The notes beneath the pieces were generated by a model that worked only from the letters and a program-made list of their open reading frames with translations, was not told the origin of the DNA and ran no database searches. A stretch of DNA of 64,000 bases from Halomonas ramblicola (lineage in GTDB: Bacteria; Pseudomonadota; Gammaproteobacteria; Pseudomonadales; Halomonadaceae), in NCBI RefSeq assembly GCF_030409215.1, contig NZ_JAUFPL010000027.1, forward strand, positions 1-64,000, written 5' to 3'. The stretch's first letter is position 1. Each line of letters opens with the position of its first letter. A program made the position numbers and the translations under genes. Below, one piece after another: positions 33,809 to 42,040 of this stretch.

Positions 33809-34831
33809 TCAGGCGAACAGGCCCCGCCGGGTGCCGCGATAGGGGTGAACGTCGCCCGGTGCCCAGACTTCCCACAGCACGTCGTCCTCGTCCAGGCGGA
33901 ACACCGCCGTGGCCAGGGTATTCTCGTCGTCGGGGTCGTCCGGTTCGCGCCGGTGGATGGGCAGCCCTTCCCCACCGGTGTCGGCGAGGATCGCCAGCGG
34001 GTCGCACTCGCCCCCGGCGAGCAGTGCCTCGCCACGCCGCTGGCGGTCCGCCGAGGAGCGGGTGACGACCTGGGGCCCCGCCAGGTGCAGGGCATGGTTG
34101 GCATGCACGCCGGGCGCCGCCACGGGACGCCGCGAGTCCCGGCCGCCGCCGACCTCCAGGCTCAGCACCTCGGGCTCGCCCTGCCGGGCCAGGGTGAAGT
34201 GGAAGCCGCCGCCCGGCGGCGCCACCTCCAGCAGCGTCAGGATCGCCGCCAGGTCGGGCTGGGCCAGCATGGCCCGGCTCAGCACCATGCGCGGCAGCTC
34301 GGGCGCCACGCCGGTGAGGCGCAGGTTGTTCACCGCCTGGACGATACCGGCCTCGGTCAGCGCGAAGGTGTGGCCGGGCAGCGAGCCGGGATAGCAGAAG
34401 CTCAGGAAGCCCGGCCGGTCGTCGGGCCGCAGCCGGGCCAGGAAGGCCTCGCCGTCGAGGCACGGCAGGCCATCCTCGTTGTGGGCGATGCAGGGGGATT
34501 CCCCCGGCAGGATCACGGTGGTGCAGCCATCCGAGGCCGTGGCCAGCAGGTCGCCGCGGCAGTGCCAGGCGAATACCGCCTCCAGCGGCAGGTCCAGGCC
34601 CGCGGCCAACCCCTCGAGCTCCTCCAGCACCCAGGGCAGCCGCCGGGTGCCCTCGAGCATGCGCATCACCGCCGGCCGGTGGCGGGCATCGGTGACGGCG
34701 CGCCAGGCGTCGCTGGCGAGCAGCTTCTCGTGGACGGCGCGACGCCCGCGCCGCCCCAGCGCCAGGCCGATGGCATAGGGGTCGCCGGCGGCCTCGAGCC
34801 AGCCGAGCCGGTGCGGCGCCGAGGCGGTCAT
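33809..34831 (-). CDS. C45-type Ntn-hydrolase (acyl-CoA:6-aminopenicillanate acyltransferase-like)
   Basis: A 340-aa protein. GCTTVILPGESP near residues 102-113 carries the putative nucleophile Cys of the Ntn-hydrolase fold, exposed in this family by self-cleavage; HNEDG follows, and LPGHTFALTEAGIVQAVNNL matches C45. Members cleave or transfer acyl groups on amides. No beta-lactam genes are near, so a general amidase role is more likely. It overlaps the SDR gene by four bases (ATGA), so both are one operon. Confidence 0.8.
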   Translation of the reverse strand: MTASAPHRLGWLEAAGDPYAIGLALGRRGRRAVHEKLLASDAWRAVTDARHRPAVMRMLEGTRRLPWVLEELEGLAAGLDLPLEAVFAWHCRGDLLATASDGCTTVILPGESPCIAHNEDGLPCLDGEAFLARLRPDDRPGFLSFCYPGSLPGHTFALTEAGIVQAVNNLRLTGVAPELPRMVLSRAMLAQPDLAAILTLLEVAPPGGGFHFTLARQGEPEVLSLEVGGGRDSRRPVAAPGVHANHALHLAGPQVVTRSSADRQRRGEALLAGGECDPLAILADTGGEGLPIHRREPDDPDDENTLATAVFRLDEDDVLWEVWAPGDVHPYRGTRRGLFA

Positions 34832-35460
34832 GCCAGTACCTCGGCGATGGGCCGTTCGCCGTCGAGCAGCACGAACTCGCGGTCGACCAGGTCCCGCGCC
34901 CTCACCAGGTGCTCGAGGGCGTGGGCCACGTTGGCCCGGGAGACGCCGTTCTTGCCGCCGGTCTCCTCGAGCGAGGTGGCCACGCGCTGGCTGGCGGGCT
35001 CGTCGGTGAGCCGTCCCGGCTTGAGGATCAGGCGAGGCACGCCGGAGGCACGCAGGTAGGCGTCGGCGGCGAATTTGGCGGCCATGTAGGGGCGCAGCTT
35101 CTCGGGGGCGGCCTGGGGGTCCTCGGCGCGCATGGCGCTGACCATCAGGAAGCGTGCCACGCCCCGTTCGCGGGCCAGGTCGACGGCGCGGATGGCGCCG
35201 TAGAGGTCGATCAGCAGGGTCTTGTCGGGGCCGGTGTGCGGGCCGGAGCCGGCGGTGAAGAGCACCTGGTCACAGCCGTCGAAGGCATGGCCGAAGTCGC
35301 CCTCCAGGTCGGCGATCACCGTCTCGATGCCACGCGTCTCGAACCAGGGCTGCTGGCCGGCGTCACGGATCATGGCGCGGATGGGCTCGCCGGCCGCCCG
35401 GGCCAGCTCGCAGAACTGCCGGCCGATCTGGCCGTTGGCACCGATCACCAGGGTCGTCAT
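34828..35460 (-). CDS. NAD(P)-binding atypical SDR (YwnB/SDR_a5-like)
   Basis: A 210-aa Rossmann protein. The glycine motif GANGQIGRQF is at residues 7-16; FTAGSG, RFLMVSAMRAED and YMAAKFAAD follow, then the LILKPGRLTDEP segment common to NAD(P)H-binding PF13460 proteins. The catalytic Tyr-x3-Lys is present as YMAAK, so reductase activity is possible, but many relatives only bind the cofactor. It is first in an operon with the C45 hydrolase. Confidence 0.88.
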   Translation of the reverse strand: MTTLVIGANGQIGRQFCELARAAGEPIRAMIRDAGQQPWFETRGIETVIADLEGDFGHAFDGCDQVLFTAGSGPHTGPDKTLLIDLYGAIRAVDLARERGVARFLMVSAMRAEDPQAAPEKLRPYMAAKFAADAYLRASGVPRLILKPGRLTDEPASQRVATSLEETGGKNGVSRANVAHALEHLVRARDLVDREFVLLDGERPIAEVLA

Positions 35461-35598
35461 GTTGCCTCCTCGCTTCGCTGTTCAGGGCCGGCACCTCGGG
35501 GCGCGGAGCCAGCGGGCCTCGGCGATGACGCCGACCGGCCCCTCCGTTACGCTGTCCCACATGGTAAGGTCGCCCCTCGCCGTCATGGAGCCAGCATA

Positions 35599-35811
35599 AT
35601 GAATCCCGAGGACCTGTTGAAACTGGTCAGGGTGCGGATGCCCTTCGGCAAGTACGAGGGCCGCTTGATCGCCGACCTGCCCGGCCCCTACCTGGCCTGG
35701 TTCGCCCGCGAGGGCTTCCCCGCCGGCGAGATCGGCCGGCTACTGGCCCTGATGCACGAGATCGACCACAACGGCCTGAGCGGGCTGCTCGACCCGCTGC
35801 GCCGGCCATGA
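35599..35811 (+). CDS. DUF3820 family protein
   Basis: A 70-aa protein beginning MNPEDLLKLVRVRMPFGKYE. MPFGKYEGRLIADLPGPYLAWF is the characteristic part of DUF3820 proteins, small and of unknown function. No ribosome site is obvious. Its TGA overlaps the first possible ATG of arfB (35808), so the two genes form a compact group with DUF1289. Confidence 0.88.
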   Translation: MNPEDLLKLVRVRMPFGKYEGRLIADLPGPYLAWFAREGFPAGEIGRLLALMHEIDHNGLSGLLDPLRRP

Positions 35812-35831
35812 CACCGACCCGAGGAGCCGCG

Positions 35832-36245
35832 ATGCTGCGCATCTCCAACACCGTCGAACTGGGTGACTGGGAGATCGAGATCGACCAGATCCGCGCCCAG
35901 GGCGCCGGTGGCCAGAACGTCAACAAGGTGGCCAGCGCCGTGCACCTGCGCTTCGACATCCCCCGCTCCAGCCTGCCGCCCTTCTACAAGGAGCGACTGC
36001 TGGCGCTCTCCGACCAGCGTATCAGCAAGGAGGGGGTGGTGGTGATCAAGGCCCAGAGCTTCCGCACCCTGGAGCAGAACCGGGCGGACGCCCTGGAGCG
36101 GCTGCGCGAGCTGATCCGCGAGGCGGTGAAGCAGCGCAAGGTGCGCCGGCCCACCAAGCCGACCCGGGCATCGCAACGCCGTCGGGTCGACGCCAAGACC
36201 CGCAAGGGCAAGACCAAGGCCTTGAGGGGCAAGGTGAAGCCGTGA
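35832..36245 (+). CDS. arfB: alternative ribosome-rescue factor ArfB (peptidyl-tRNA hydrolase)
   Basis: A 137-aa protein. The ATG at 35832 has GAGGAG upstream; an ATG at 35808 would overlap the previous gene. The catalytic GGQ is in GAGGQNVNKVASAVHLRF (about residues 23-40), and the C-terminal tail is Lys/Arg-rich (RRVDAKTRKGKTKALRGK), as needed to enter the empty mRNA channel. ArfB frees ribosomes stalled at mRNA ends. DUF1289 overlaps its stop by four bases. Confidence 0.95.
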   Translation: MLRISNTVELGDWEIEIDQIRAQGAGGQNVNKVASAVHLRFDIPRSSLPPFYKERLLALSDQRISKEGVVVIKAQSFRTLEQNRADALERLRELIREAVKQRKVRRPTKPTRASQRRRVDAKTRKGKTKALRGKVKP

Positions 36246-36427
36246 CCGAGACGACGACGCGCCCCGCCTCGCCCTGCATCCAGCTGTGCCGCCTCGCGCC
36301 CGACACCCAGCGCTGCCTGGGCTGCGGCCGCCGCCTGGACGAGATCGCCCGCTGGGGCGGCATGGACGAGGCCGAGCGCGAGGCGGTGTGGCGCCGGCTG
36401 GAGGCCGAGCGGATCACCAACGGCTAG
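36242..36427 (+). CDS. DUF1289 family Cys-rich protein
   Basis: A 61-aa protein starting at GTG 36242, overlapping arfB (GTGA). SPCIQLCRLAPDTQRCLGCG shows the C-x3-C-x8-C-x2-C pattern of DUF1289, probably a small metal-binding site, followed by RRLDEIARWGGMDEAERE. Function unknown. Confidence 0.9.
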   Translation: MTETTTRPASPCIQLCRLAPDTQRCLGCGRRLDEIARWGGMDEAEREAVWRRLEAERITNG

Positions 36428-36467
36428 GCTGGGGAGGAGCCCACCGGACCGCGCGCAAGGAGCTGCC

Positions 36468-37469
36468 ATGGCCAACCCGCACCGGGATACGCCCAACCCG
36501 CTACTGGATCGGCTTCACCTGGCCTGGGACGTCGCCATCATCCTGCTGGTGCTGGCCAACCTGGCGCTGCTGCTGTTCGACAGCCTCTACCTGCTGCCGC
36601 CCCTGAATGCCGCCTTCGAGGCGACGGCTCCCGGCCTGCACGGCGCCTACGAGCGGCACGTCCACGCCAACTTCATTGCCATCGACCTGGTCTTCGTGGC
36701 CATCTTCCTGCTCGACGTGCTGCTGGGCTGGGCAGTGGCCATCGCCGAGCAGCGCTATCATCGCTGGTTCTTCTACCCCTTCGTGCACTGGTACGACGTG
36801 CTGGGCTGCATCCCGGTGGGCGGCTTCCGGCTGCTGCGCATCCTGCGCGTGATCTCCCTGCTGCACCGCCTGCAACGGCTGGGGGTGATCGACGTGCGAG
36901 GGTGGCGGCTCTACGCGGTCGTCGCCAAGTACTACGACATCCTGCTCGAGGAGCTGACCGACCGCATCGCCATCCGCATGCTCGACAATATCCAGCTGCA
37001 GGTCAGCGCCAGCGATGCCCTGACCTCGCAGGCGCTGGATCGCGTGGTGAGGCCGCGCAAGCAGGCGTTGATCCGCGAGATCGGCCAGCGCCTGGAGGCG
37101 ATGGCCGGCACGGCCTATGCGCACCATCGCGAGGACACCCTGCGCTACGTTCGCGGCCTGGTGGGGCGGACGCTGGCGGAGACCCCGGAGATCCGCCGCC
37201 TGGCGCGCCTGCCGCTGGGCAGCCAGTTGGCCAGGGGGCTCGAGGGCTCGCTGTCCGACCTGGCTTGCCGGCTGGCCAACGAGGCCCTGGAGGGCCTGCA
37301 GTCGCCCGAGTTCTCCGCCCTGGTGGAGCAGCTGGCGGAGAGCGGCTTCGATGCCTGGCTGAGCACCGACGCCCATACCGAACGGGTCACCGAGCAGGTG
37401 CTGGTGGAATTGCTGGAGCTGCTCAAGGAGCAGATCGCCACCCAGCAGTGGCGGCACAAGTACGAGTGA
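36468..37469 (+). CDS. membrane protein with a voltage-sensor-like four-helix domain and no pore
   Basis: A 333-aa protein, ATG 36468 with AAGGAG upstream. Four hydrophobic segments (about 18-42, 68-95, 98-118, 120-140) look like S1-S4 of ion channels: IDLVFVAIFLLDVLLGW, then HWYDVLGCIP, then RLLRILRVISLLHRLQRL with Arg at regular three-residue steps. No pore helix or selectivity filter follows; instead about 190 residues of soluble helix (AIRMLDNIQLQVSASDAL to the end). I do not know a named family. It may sense voltage or be a regulator of another membrane protein. Confidence 0.75.
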   Translation: MANPHRDTPNPLLDRLHLAWDVAIILLVLANLALLLFDSLYLLPPLNAAFEATAPGLHGAYERHVHANFIAIDLVFVAIFLLDVLLGWAVAIAEQRYHRWFFYPFVHWYDVLGCIPVGGFRLLRILRVISLLHRLQRLGVIDVRGWRLYAVVAKYYDILLEELTDRIAIRMLDNIQLQVSASDALTSQALDRVVRPRKQALIREIGQRLEAMAGTAYAHHREDTLRYVRGLVGRTLAETPEIRRLARLPLGSQLARGLEGSLSDLACRLANEALEGLQSPEFSALVEQLAESGFDAWLSTDAHTERVTEQVLVELLELLKEQIATQQWRHKYE

Positions 37470-37583
37470 GGCGCCGGATGCCGCCGGGGAGGTTGCGAGC
37501 GTCGATTCCGCCACCGCTCGAACGACGGAAAGGTGCCACACTAGCACCACTCCCCCACCATGCCGACCCGAGGAGGCAGGATC

Positions 37584-38027
37584 ATGACCACCACGACAGC
37601 ACTCGATGCCGATGCCGCGGTACTCGACTGCCTGGAGCGCTGGGCGGCCGCGGTACGCGCCAAGGACCTGGAGGGCATCACCGCCTTCTACACGCCCGAG
37701 ATCGTCGCCTTCGATGCCATCGCCCAGCTGCAATTCCAGGGGCTTGCGGCCTACCGCCGCCACTGGGAGACCTGCCTGGGGTTCTGCCAGGGGCCGATGG
37801 AGTTCCGGCTCCACGAGGTCACCCTCCACGCCGAGGCCCATGTCGCCTTCTGCCATGCCCTGATCGAGTGCGGCGGGGCCAACGAGCAGGGCGAGATGGA
37901 GTCCGGCTGGATGCGCATGACCGCCGGCCTGCGGCGCATCGAGGGCGAGTGGCACATCGTCCACGAGCACCACTCCGCGCCCTTCGACATGGAGAGCGGC
38001 AAGGCCCTGCTCGATCTCGCGCCCTGA
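37584..38027 (+). CDS. SnoaL/NTF2-like protein
   Basis: A 147-aa cone-shaped alpha+beta fold from ATG 37584, with AGGAGG upstream. LERWAAAVRAKDLEGITAFY is the opening helix of nuclear-transport-factor-2-like proteins, then GLAAYRRHWETCL, AFCHALIEC and a WHIVHEHHSAPF ending typical of the YybH/SgcJ branch. Such proteins are ligand-binding or isomerase-like; the His pair in EHHS might be functional. No linked partner. A strong terminator follows. Confidence 0.85.
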   Translation: MTTTTALDADAAVLDCLERWAAAVRAKDLEGITAFYTPEIVAFDAIAQLQFQGLAAYRRHWETCLGFCQGPMEFRLHEVTLHAEAHVAFCHALIECGGANEQGEMESGWMRMTAGLRRIEGEWHIVHEHHSAPFDMESGKALLDLAP

Positions 38028-38035
38028 GTCCCGTG

Positions 38036-38064
38036 GGCGGCCCGGGAGTTCCACGGGCCGCCTT
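38036..38064 (+). terminator. terminator between convergent genes
   Basis: GGCGGCCCG (38036-38044), nine-base loop, CGGGCCGCC (38054-38062), then TT. A strong stem nine bases after the SnoaL-like stop; it could also serve the convergent minus-strand gene at 38092. Confidence 0.65.
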
Positions 38065-38091
38065 GCCCGCCAAGGCATTACGCCTTGGCCG

Positions 38092-38544
38092 TCACTCCAT
38101 GAAGGTGCTGCACGCCTCCGTCATGCGCCCGGGATCGTGGTCCTCCACATGGGTGACGGCCTCATCGGCCTCATCGGCCTCGTCGAGCGTCACGCGCCAC
38201 TGGTGATCGTGCTCCATGGGATCGCAGGCGCCTTCGCTGCCGCCGCCGAAGTTGGAGTCGATCCAGTAGTGCACCTCGTAGCCGCGCCCCTCCTGCAAGG
38301 CACCGGGGAAGTCGAGGACGAAGGCCGGATCGTCCTCGGCGGAGACGCTGCCGTCCTGACGGGCCAGGACCTCGCCACTGTCGGCGTCCACCAGGGCCGC
38401 CTCGATGGCCTGTCCGCCGTGGGGCCCCTGGAAGCTGGCATCGCCCTGGAAGCTCAAGTCGTGGCCATCGTCGGCCAGGGCGGCGCAGGGTAGTAACAGC
38501 AGCGGCAGATAGCGCCAGCCGCCGGCAAGCCGTGGAGTCTTCAT
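38092..38544 (-). CDS. exported protein of unknown function, 150 aa
   Basis: ATG 38544 has GGGAGG six bases upstream. Residues about 1-25 form a signal peptide (YLPLLLLPCAALADD). The mature part reads like a small beta-sandwich: AIEAALVDADSGEVLARQ, YEVHYWIDSN, HQWRVTLDEADEADEAV. This is the pattern of periplasmic proteins that handle iron (P19-like) or other small ligands, but I see no conserved Met/His set; two Cys (GACDPM, EACSTF) may pair. Acidic, as expected of a halophile's exported proteins. Confidence 0.75.
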   Translation of the reverse strand: MKTPRLAGGWRYLPLLLLPCAALADDGHDLSFQGDASFQGPHGGQAIEAALVDADSGEVLARQDGSVSAEDDPAFVLDFPGALQEGRGYEVHYWIDSNFGGGSEGACDPMEHDHQWRVTLDEADEADEAVTHVEDHDPGRMTEACSTFME

Positions 38545-38724
38545 GGGTCGCCTCCCGAAAATCCGTTGGGTTGTCCGAACGGGCCGTGCCCGGCCCGTGC
38601 TTCCAGCATAGTGCGGCAATGCCCGGCGTGCTGGCGCGGGTGGGGCCGCGGTTCTGCCCGGTGGGCCTCAGGCGGTCGGCCTGCCGGCGCGCCGCCCGGC
38701 GTCGGCGTCACGGCCGACAGCCCC

Positions 38725-39693
38725 CTATAGCCAGCGAACGCGCCGGAAGACCCAGAGCAGCCCGACGCCGATGGCCAGCATCACGCCCAGCAGCACGAAG
38801 TAGCCCCAGCGATAGCCGAGCTCGGGCATGTGCTCGAAGTTCATGCCGTAGATGCCGGCCAGGAAGGTCAGCGGCACGAAGATGGCGGTGATCACCGTGA
38901 GGATGCGCATGGTGCGGTTGAGGCGGTGGGACGACAGCGAGATGTAGCCGTCCACCAGGTCGCCGCAGATCTCGTAGTACATCTGGGTCAGGCTGCGCAG
39001 CCGCTCGAAGCGCTCGTGGACGTCGTTGATGGCGTGCAGGGTCTCGTCGACGTCGCGAGGCAGATGGGTGTAGTCGTATGCGGTGAGCTCCTGGGTGATG
39101 CCGACATGGTAGTTGAACACCCGCCGCATCTTGACCAGCCGGGAGCGGTAGCCGATGAGCTGGCGCATCAGGTCGTCGCTGCCGCCATCCAGCAGGGCGT
39201 CCTCCAGGTCGCTGAGCTGGTTCTCGAACTCCAGCAGGCTGTCGAGGTAGAAGCCCGCCGAGAAGTACATCGCCTTCAGCGCCACCTGCTCCGGCGAGCG
39301 CCGCAGCAGCCGCTCGCCCTCGCCGTCCAGCAGCCGGTCGAGACTCAGGGCGGTGCCCGGGTGCAGGCTGATCAGGTAGCGCTCGCCGATAAAGAAGGCT
39401 ACCTGCTGGGGCACGAAGTTGAGCTCGGCGTCGAAGGAGGCGATACCGCGGTAGAGGATCAGGGTATGGGTCTCGAACTCCTCGATCTTGGGGGGATGGC
39501 GCTCGCGGTGGGCGTCCTCGATGGCCATGGGATGGCAGGCGAAGGCCTCCAGCAGCGCGCGCTCGCGGGCCACGGACTCGCCCTGCAGGTCGATCCAGAT
39601 ATGGCTCTCCGGCGCCGCCTGCCAGGCGGCGATGAGCTCCTCGCCGCCGCCGTGGTACTGGCCCTGCCCGTCCACCAGTCGCGTGCGTATCAT
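38725..39693 (-). CDS. CorA-family magnesium/zinc transporter
   Basis: A 322-aa protein with a large cytoplasmic N-terminal domain (about 1-250) and two C-terminal membrane helices. The pore signature is YGMNFEHMPEL (about residues 287-297) between them. ERHPPKIEEFETHTLI, QVAFFIGERYLISLH and AIFVPLTFLAGIYGMN match CorA/ZntB proteins. It lets divalent cations across the inner membrane; Mg2+, Ni2+/Co2+ import and Zn2+ efflux cannot be told apart. It follows the DUF3422 gene after 28 bases on the same strand. Confidence 0.93.
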   Translation of the reverse strand: MIRTRLVDGQGQYHGGGEELIAAWQAAPESHIWIDLQGESVARERALLEAFACHPMAIEDAHRERHPPKIEEFETHTLILYRGIASFDAELNFVPQQVAFFIGERYLISLHPGTALSLDRLLDGEGERLLRRSPEQVALKAMYFSAGFYLDSLLEFENQLSDLEDALLDGGSDDLMRQLIGYRSRLVKMRRVFNYHVGITQELTAYDYTHLPRDVDETLHAINDVHERFERLRSLTQMYYEICGDLVDGYISLSSHRLNRTMRILTVITAIFVPLTFLAGIYGMNFEHMPELGYRWGYFVLLGVMLAIGVGLLWVFRRVRWL

Positions 39694-39721
39694 CCGCGTC
39701 TCCTCGTGTCGTCGGGGGGCG

Positions 39722-40954
39722 TTAGTGCTGCTTCACCCGCCAGATGCGCCAGGCCAGCACGCCGATGATGGCCAGGCCCAGCGGGCCGAGCACGGCCGCC
39801 GCCATCACCGGCGCGATGGGGAAGCCCAGGGCGTCGAGGCTCTCCAGGCCCAGCTTGAACAGGCTGAAGATATAGTAGCTGATGACGATGATCGACAGCC
39901 CCTCCACCGCCTTCTGGATCTTCAGCTGGCTGCTGGTGCGCTCGTTGAGGCTCCTGAGCATCTCGGCGTTCTGCTCCTCGATCTCCACCTGGGCCCGGGT
40001 CCGCAGCAGGTCGTTGAGGCGGGCCACGCTCTCGGCCAGGCTCTCCTGGCGTCGGTCGATCGCCGCGCAGTAGCGCACCGTGGGCCGGAAACGCCGCAGG
40101 ATGAACACGCCCAGCCGCTGGCAGTCGCCTACGCGGCTCTCGCGCAACTCCTCGATGCGCGAGAAGACGATCCGCGCATAGGCCTCGGTGGCGCTGAAGC
40201 GCTGGCGGGAGCGGGCACCGCTGTGCTCGAGCCGGGCCGAGAGCGCGGAGATGGCCGCCAGCAGGGGGCGGGAGTTCTCCTCCTGCTGCTCGGTGTTGCG
40301 ATCCGAGAGCTCACCCAGCTCGCGCTCGTACGCCTGCAGCTCGCGCCCCAGCTCCTGGGCCAGCGGCAGCGACAGCGAGGCCATCATGCGGTAGGTCTCG
40401 ATCTCCAGCAGCCGCCGGGTCATGCGGCCGAGGCGGAAGTCGTTGAGCTCGCGGTTGACCACCAGCAGGCGGTTGACGCCCTCCGGCGTGAGGCGGAAGT
40501 CGCCCCAGACGGTGGCGTCGCCGCCGCCCACCCGGGAACCGGCCGGATCACGAAACCCGTAGGCCTCGGCCTCCCCCGCCCAGTGGTCCGCCGACTCGAC
40601 CAGGACCAGGGTGGCACTGATCAATCGTTCCCGATGGGGCTCGACGATCGCGGTCAGCAGTTCGGGCGGCGCCGGCCAGAGGGCGTCGCCGTTGCGCCTC
40701 GGCACCAGCAGGGTCAGGGTGAAGAACTCGGTGTGACGCTCCCATTTCAGGGTGAGCCCATCGAGGGTGAGGATCTCCTGGGTCGCCTCCCCATCGGGGG
40801 CGATGCCGGTCACTTCGCCCAGCCGGGCGAGGAGCGCCTCGCTGCCTCCGTCACCGTTGAGGAAGGCGTAGTGGTGGAGGTGGGCCGGCTCGGCGAAGTA
40901 GATCGAGGGCCGGGCGTGCAGTTCGTTGTGCAGTCGCTCGCGCTGTGGGTGCAT
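39722..40954 (-). CDS. DUF3422 family membrane protein
   Basis: A 410-aa protein beginning MHPQRERLHNELHARPSIYF, the hallmark of DUF3422. WERHTEFFTLTLL, RLLEIETYRMMASLSLPLAQ and the long helical middle (RQRFSATEAYARIVFSRIEEL) fit the family; two membrane helices close the C-terminus (SIIVISYYIFSLFKL, VMAAAVLGPLGLAIIGVLA). Function unknown. It lies directly before the CorA gene, so the two are probably co-transcribed, and its layout (soluble helical domain, two terminal helices) is CorA-like. Confidence 0.9.
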   Translation of the reverse strand: MHPQRERLHNELHARPSIYFAEPAHLHHYAFLNGDGGSEALLARLGEVTGIAPDGEATQEILTLDGLTLKWERHTEFFTLTLLVPRRNGDALWPAPPELLTAIVEPHRERLISATLVLVESADHWAGEAEAYGFRDPAGSRVGGGDATVWGDFRLTPEGVNRLLVVNRELNDFRLGRMTRRLLEIETYRMMASLSLPLAQELGRELQAYERELGELSDRNTEQQEENSRPLLAAISALSARLEHSGARSRQRFSATEAYARIVFSRIEELRESRVGDCQRLGVFILRRFRPTVRYCAAIDRRQESLAESVARLNDLLRTRAQVEIEEQNAEMLRSLNERTSSQLKIQKAVEGLSIIVISYYIFSLFKLGLESLDALGFPIAPVMAAAVLGPLGLAIIGVLAWRIWRVKQH

Positions 40955-41021
40955 GGCGGGGTCCGGAAGGGAGTGGGGCCCCCAGACTAAGGTCGCAGGC
41001 CGCCATCACCAAGCGCGGCCT

Positions 41022-41912
41022 TCAACGCGGATTCGGCGGCGCCTTCACGCGGGAGCCGCGCGGCGGCTGCAGGTACTCGAACATGAAGTCCAGCGCCCGG
41101 GGCAGGCTGGCCCGCCACACCCCCCAGGTATGGCCGCCGCCCAGCACGTCCAGGGGCACCTGCCCCGGCTGCTTGGCCTCCAGCGCCGCCTGCAGGCGGC
41201 GCGCATGCGCCACGGCATCGAAGGCATCGCGCCTGCCGGCGCTGAGGTAGAGCGGCACCACGAAGTCCTGGGCCAGGTAGCCATCCAGATGGGTCGGGTA
41301 GTTGAGCCGCTGCCAGAGGGCGGCGTCGAAGCGATTCTCGGGCGTCTGGAAGGCCGGATGCTCGCGGGCCGTGGAGTCGGCCGGCGGCAGCGGATGGTAG
41401 CTGGCGGGGCTCAGGGCGGCGGCGGCGGCGAATAGCTCCGGGCGCTCGAGGATGAAGTTGACGGTGCCGAAACCGCCGGCCGAGAGCCCGGCCACGCCTC
41501 GCCACTCGCGCTCGGGCACCACCCGCCACACCGCCTCCACGTGAGGCAGGAGGTCCTCGAAGAAGGCGGTACGCGCCGGCTCGTTGTGGCCGTCCACCCA
41601 CCAGCTCTGGCTGCCGGGCATGACGATCACCGCCGGCGGCATGCGTCCACGGCGGATCTGGCGGTCGACCACCGCCTCGAGCGCCCCGCGGGTGGTCCAG
41701 TCGCGTGCGCTGCCGAAGGAGCCGTGCAGCAGGTAGATCACCGGATAGTCCAGCCCCGATTCATGGTAGCCGTCGGGCAGGTAGAGGGTGTAGGGGTAGT
41801 CGCGTCCCAGGGTCTCGGAGTGGAAGCGGTGATGGCTGACCTGGCCGGCCAGGCTCGGGGCCGCCAGCAGCAGGCCGATGAGCAGGAATGCGCCGCGTGC
41901 GGCCAGGGTCAT
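41022..41912 (-). CDS. exported esterase of the alpha/beta-hydrolase (Esterase D-like) family
   Basis: A 296-aa protein with a signal peptide (about 1-22, LLIGLLLAAPSLAGQ). The catalytic triad can be placed: Ser in GLSAGGFG (about 147), Asp in SAGRRDAFD (about 238) and His in GGGHTWGVW (about 270). VIYLLHGSFGSARDW supplies the oxyanion hole. Relatives include Fes-like and S-formylglutathione hydrolases; periplasmic location and lack of siderophore genes leave the substrate open. It is divergent from the acyltransferase gene. Confidence 0.88.
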   Translation of the reverse strand: MTLAARGAFLLIGLLLAAPSLAGQVSHHRFHSETLGRDYPYTLYLPDGYHESGLDYPVIYLLHGSFGSARDWTTRGALEAVVDRQIRRGRMPPAVIVMPGSQSWWVDGHNEPARTAFFEDLLPHVEAVWRVVPEREWRGVAGLSAGGFGTVNFILERPELFAAAAALSPASYHPLPPADSTAREHPAFQTPENRFDAALWQRLNYPTHLDGYLAQDFVVPLYLSAGRRDAFDAVAHARRLQAALEAKQPGQVPLDVLGGGHTWGVWRASLPRALDFMFEYLQPPRGSRVKAPPNPR

Positions 41913-42040
41913 GGACGGCCCTCCGTGTGCCCGGGTGCTAAGGCGATCTCCCCGGCAGGGAATTCATCGTGGCTGTCGTGGTCCGACAACGGGTATCGCG
42001 AGAACGTTCAGTCAGTTACGAGGGGGAGGAGCGGTCCGGC

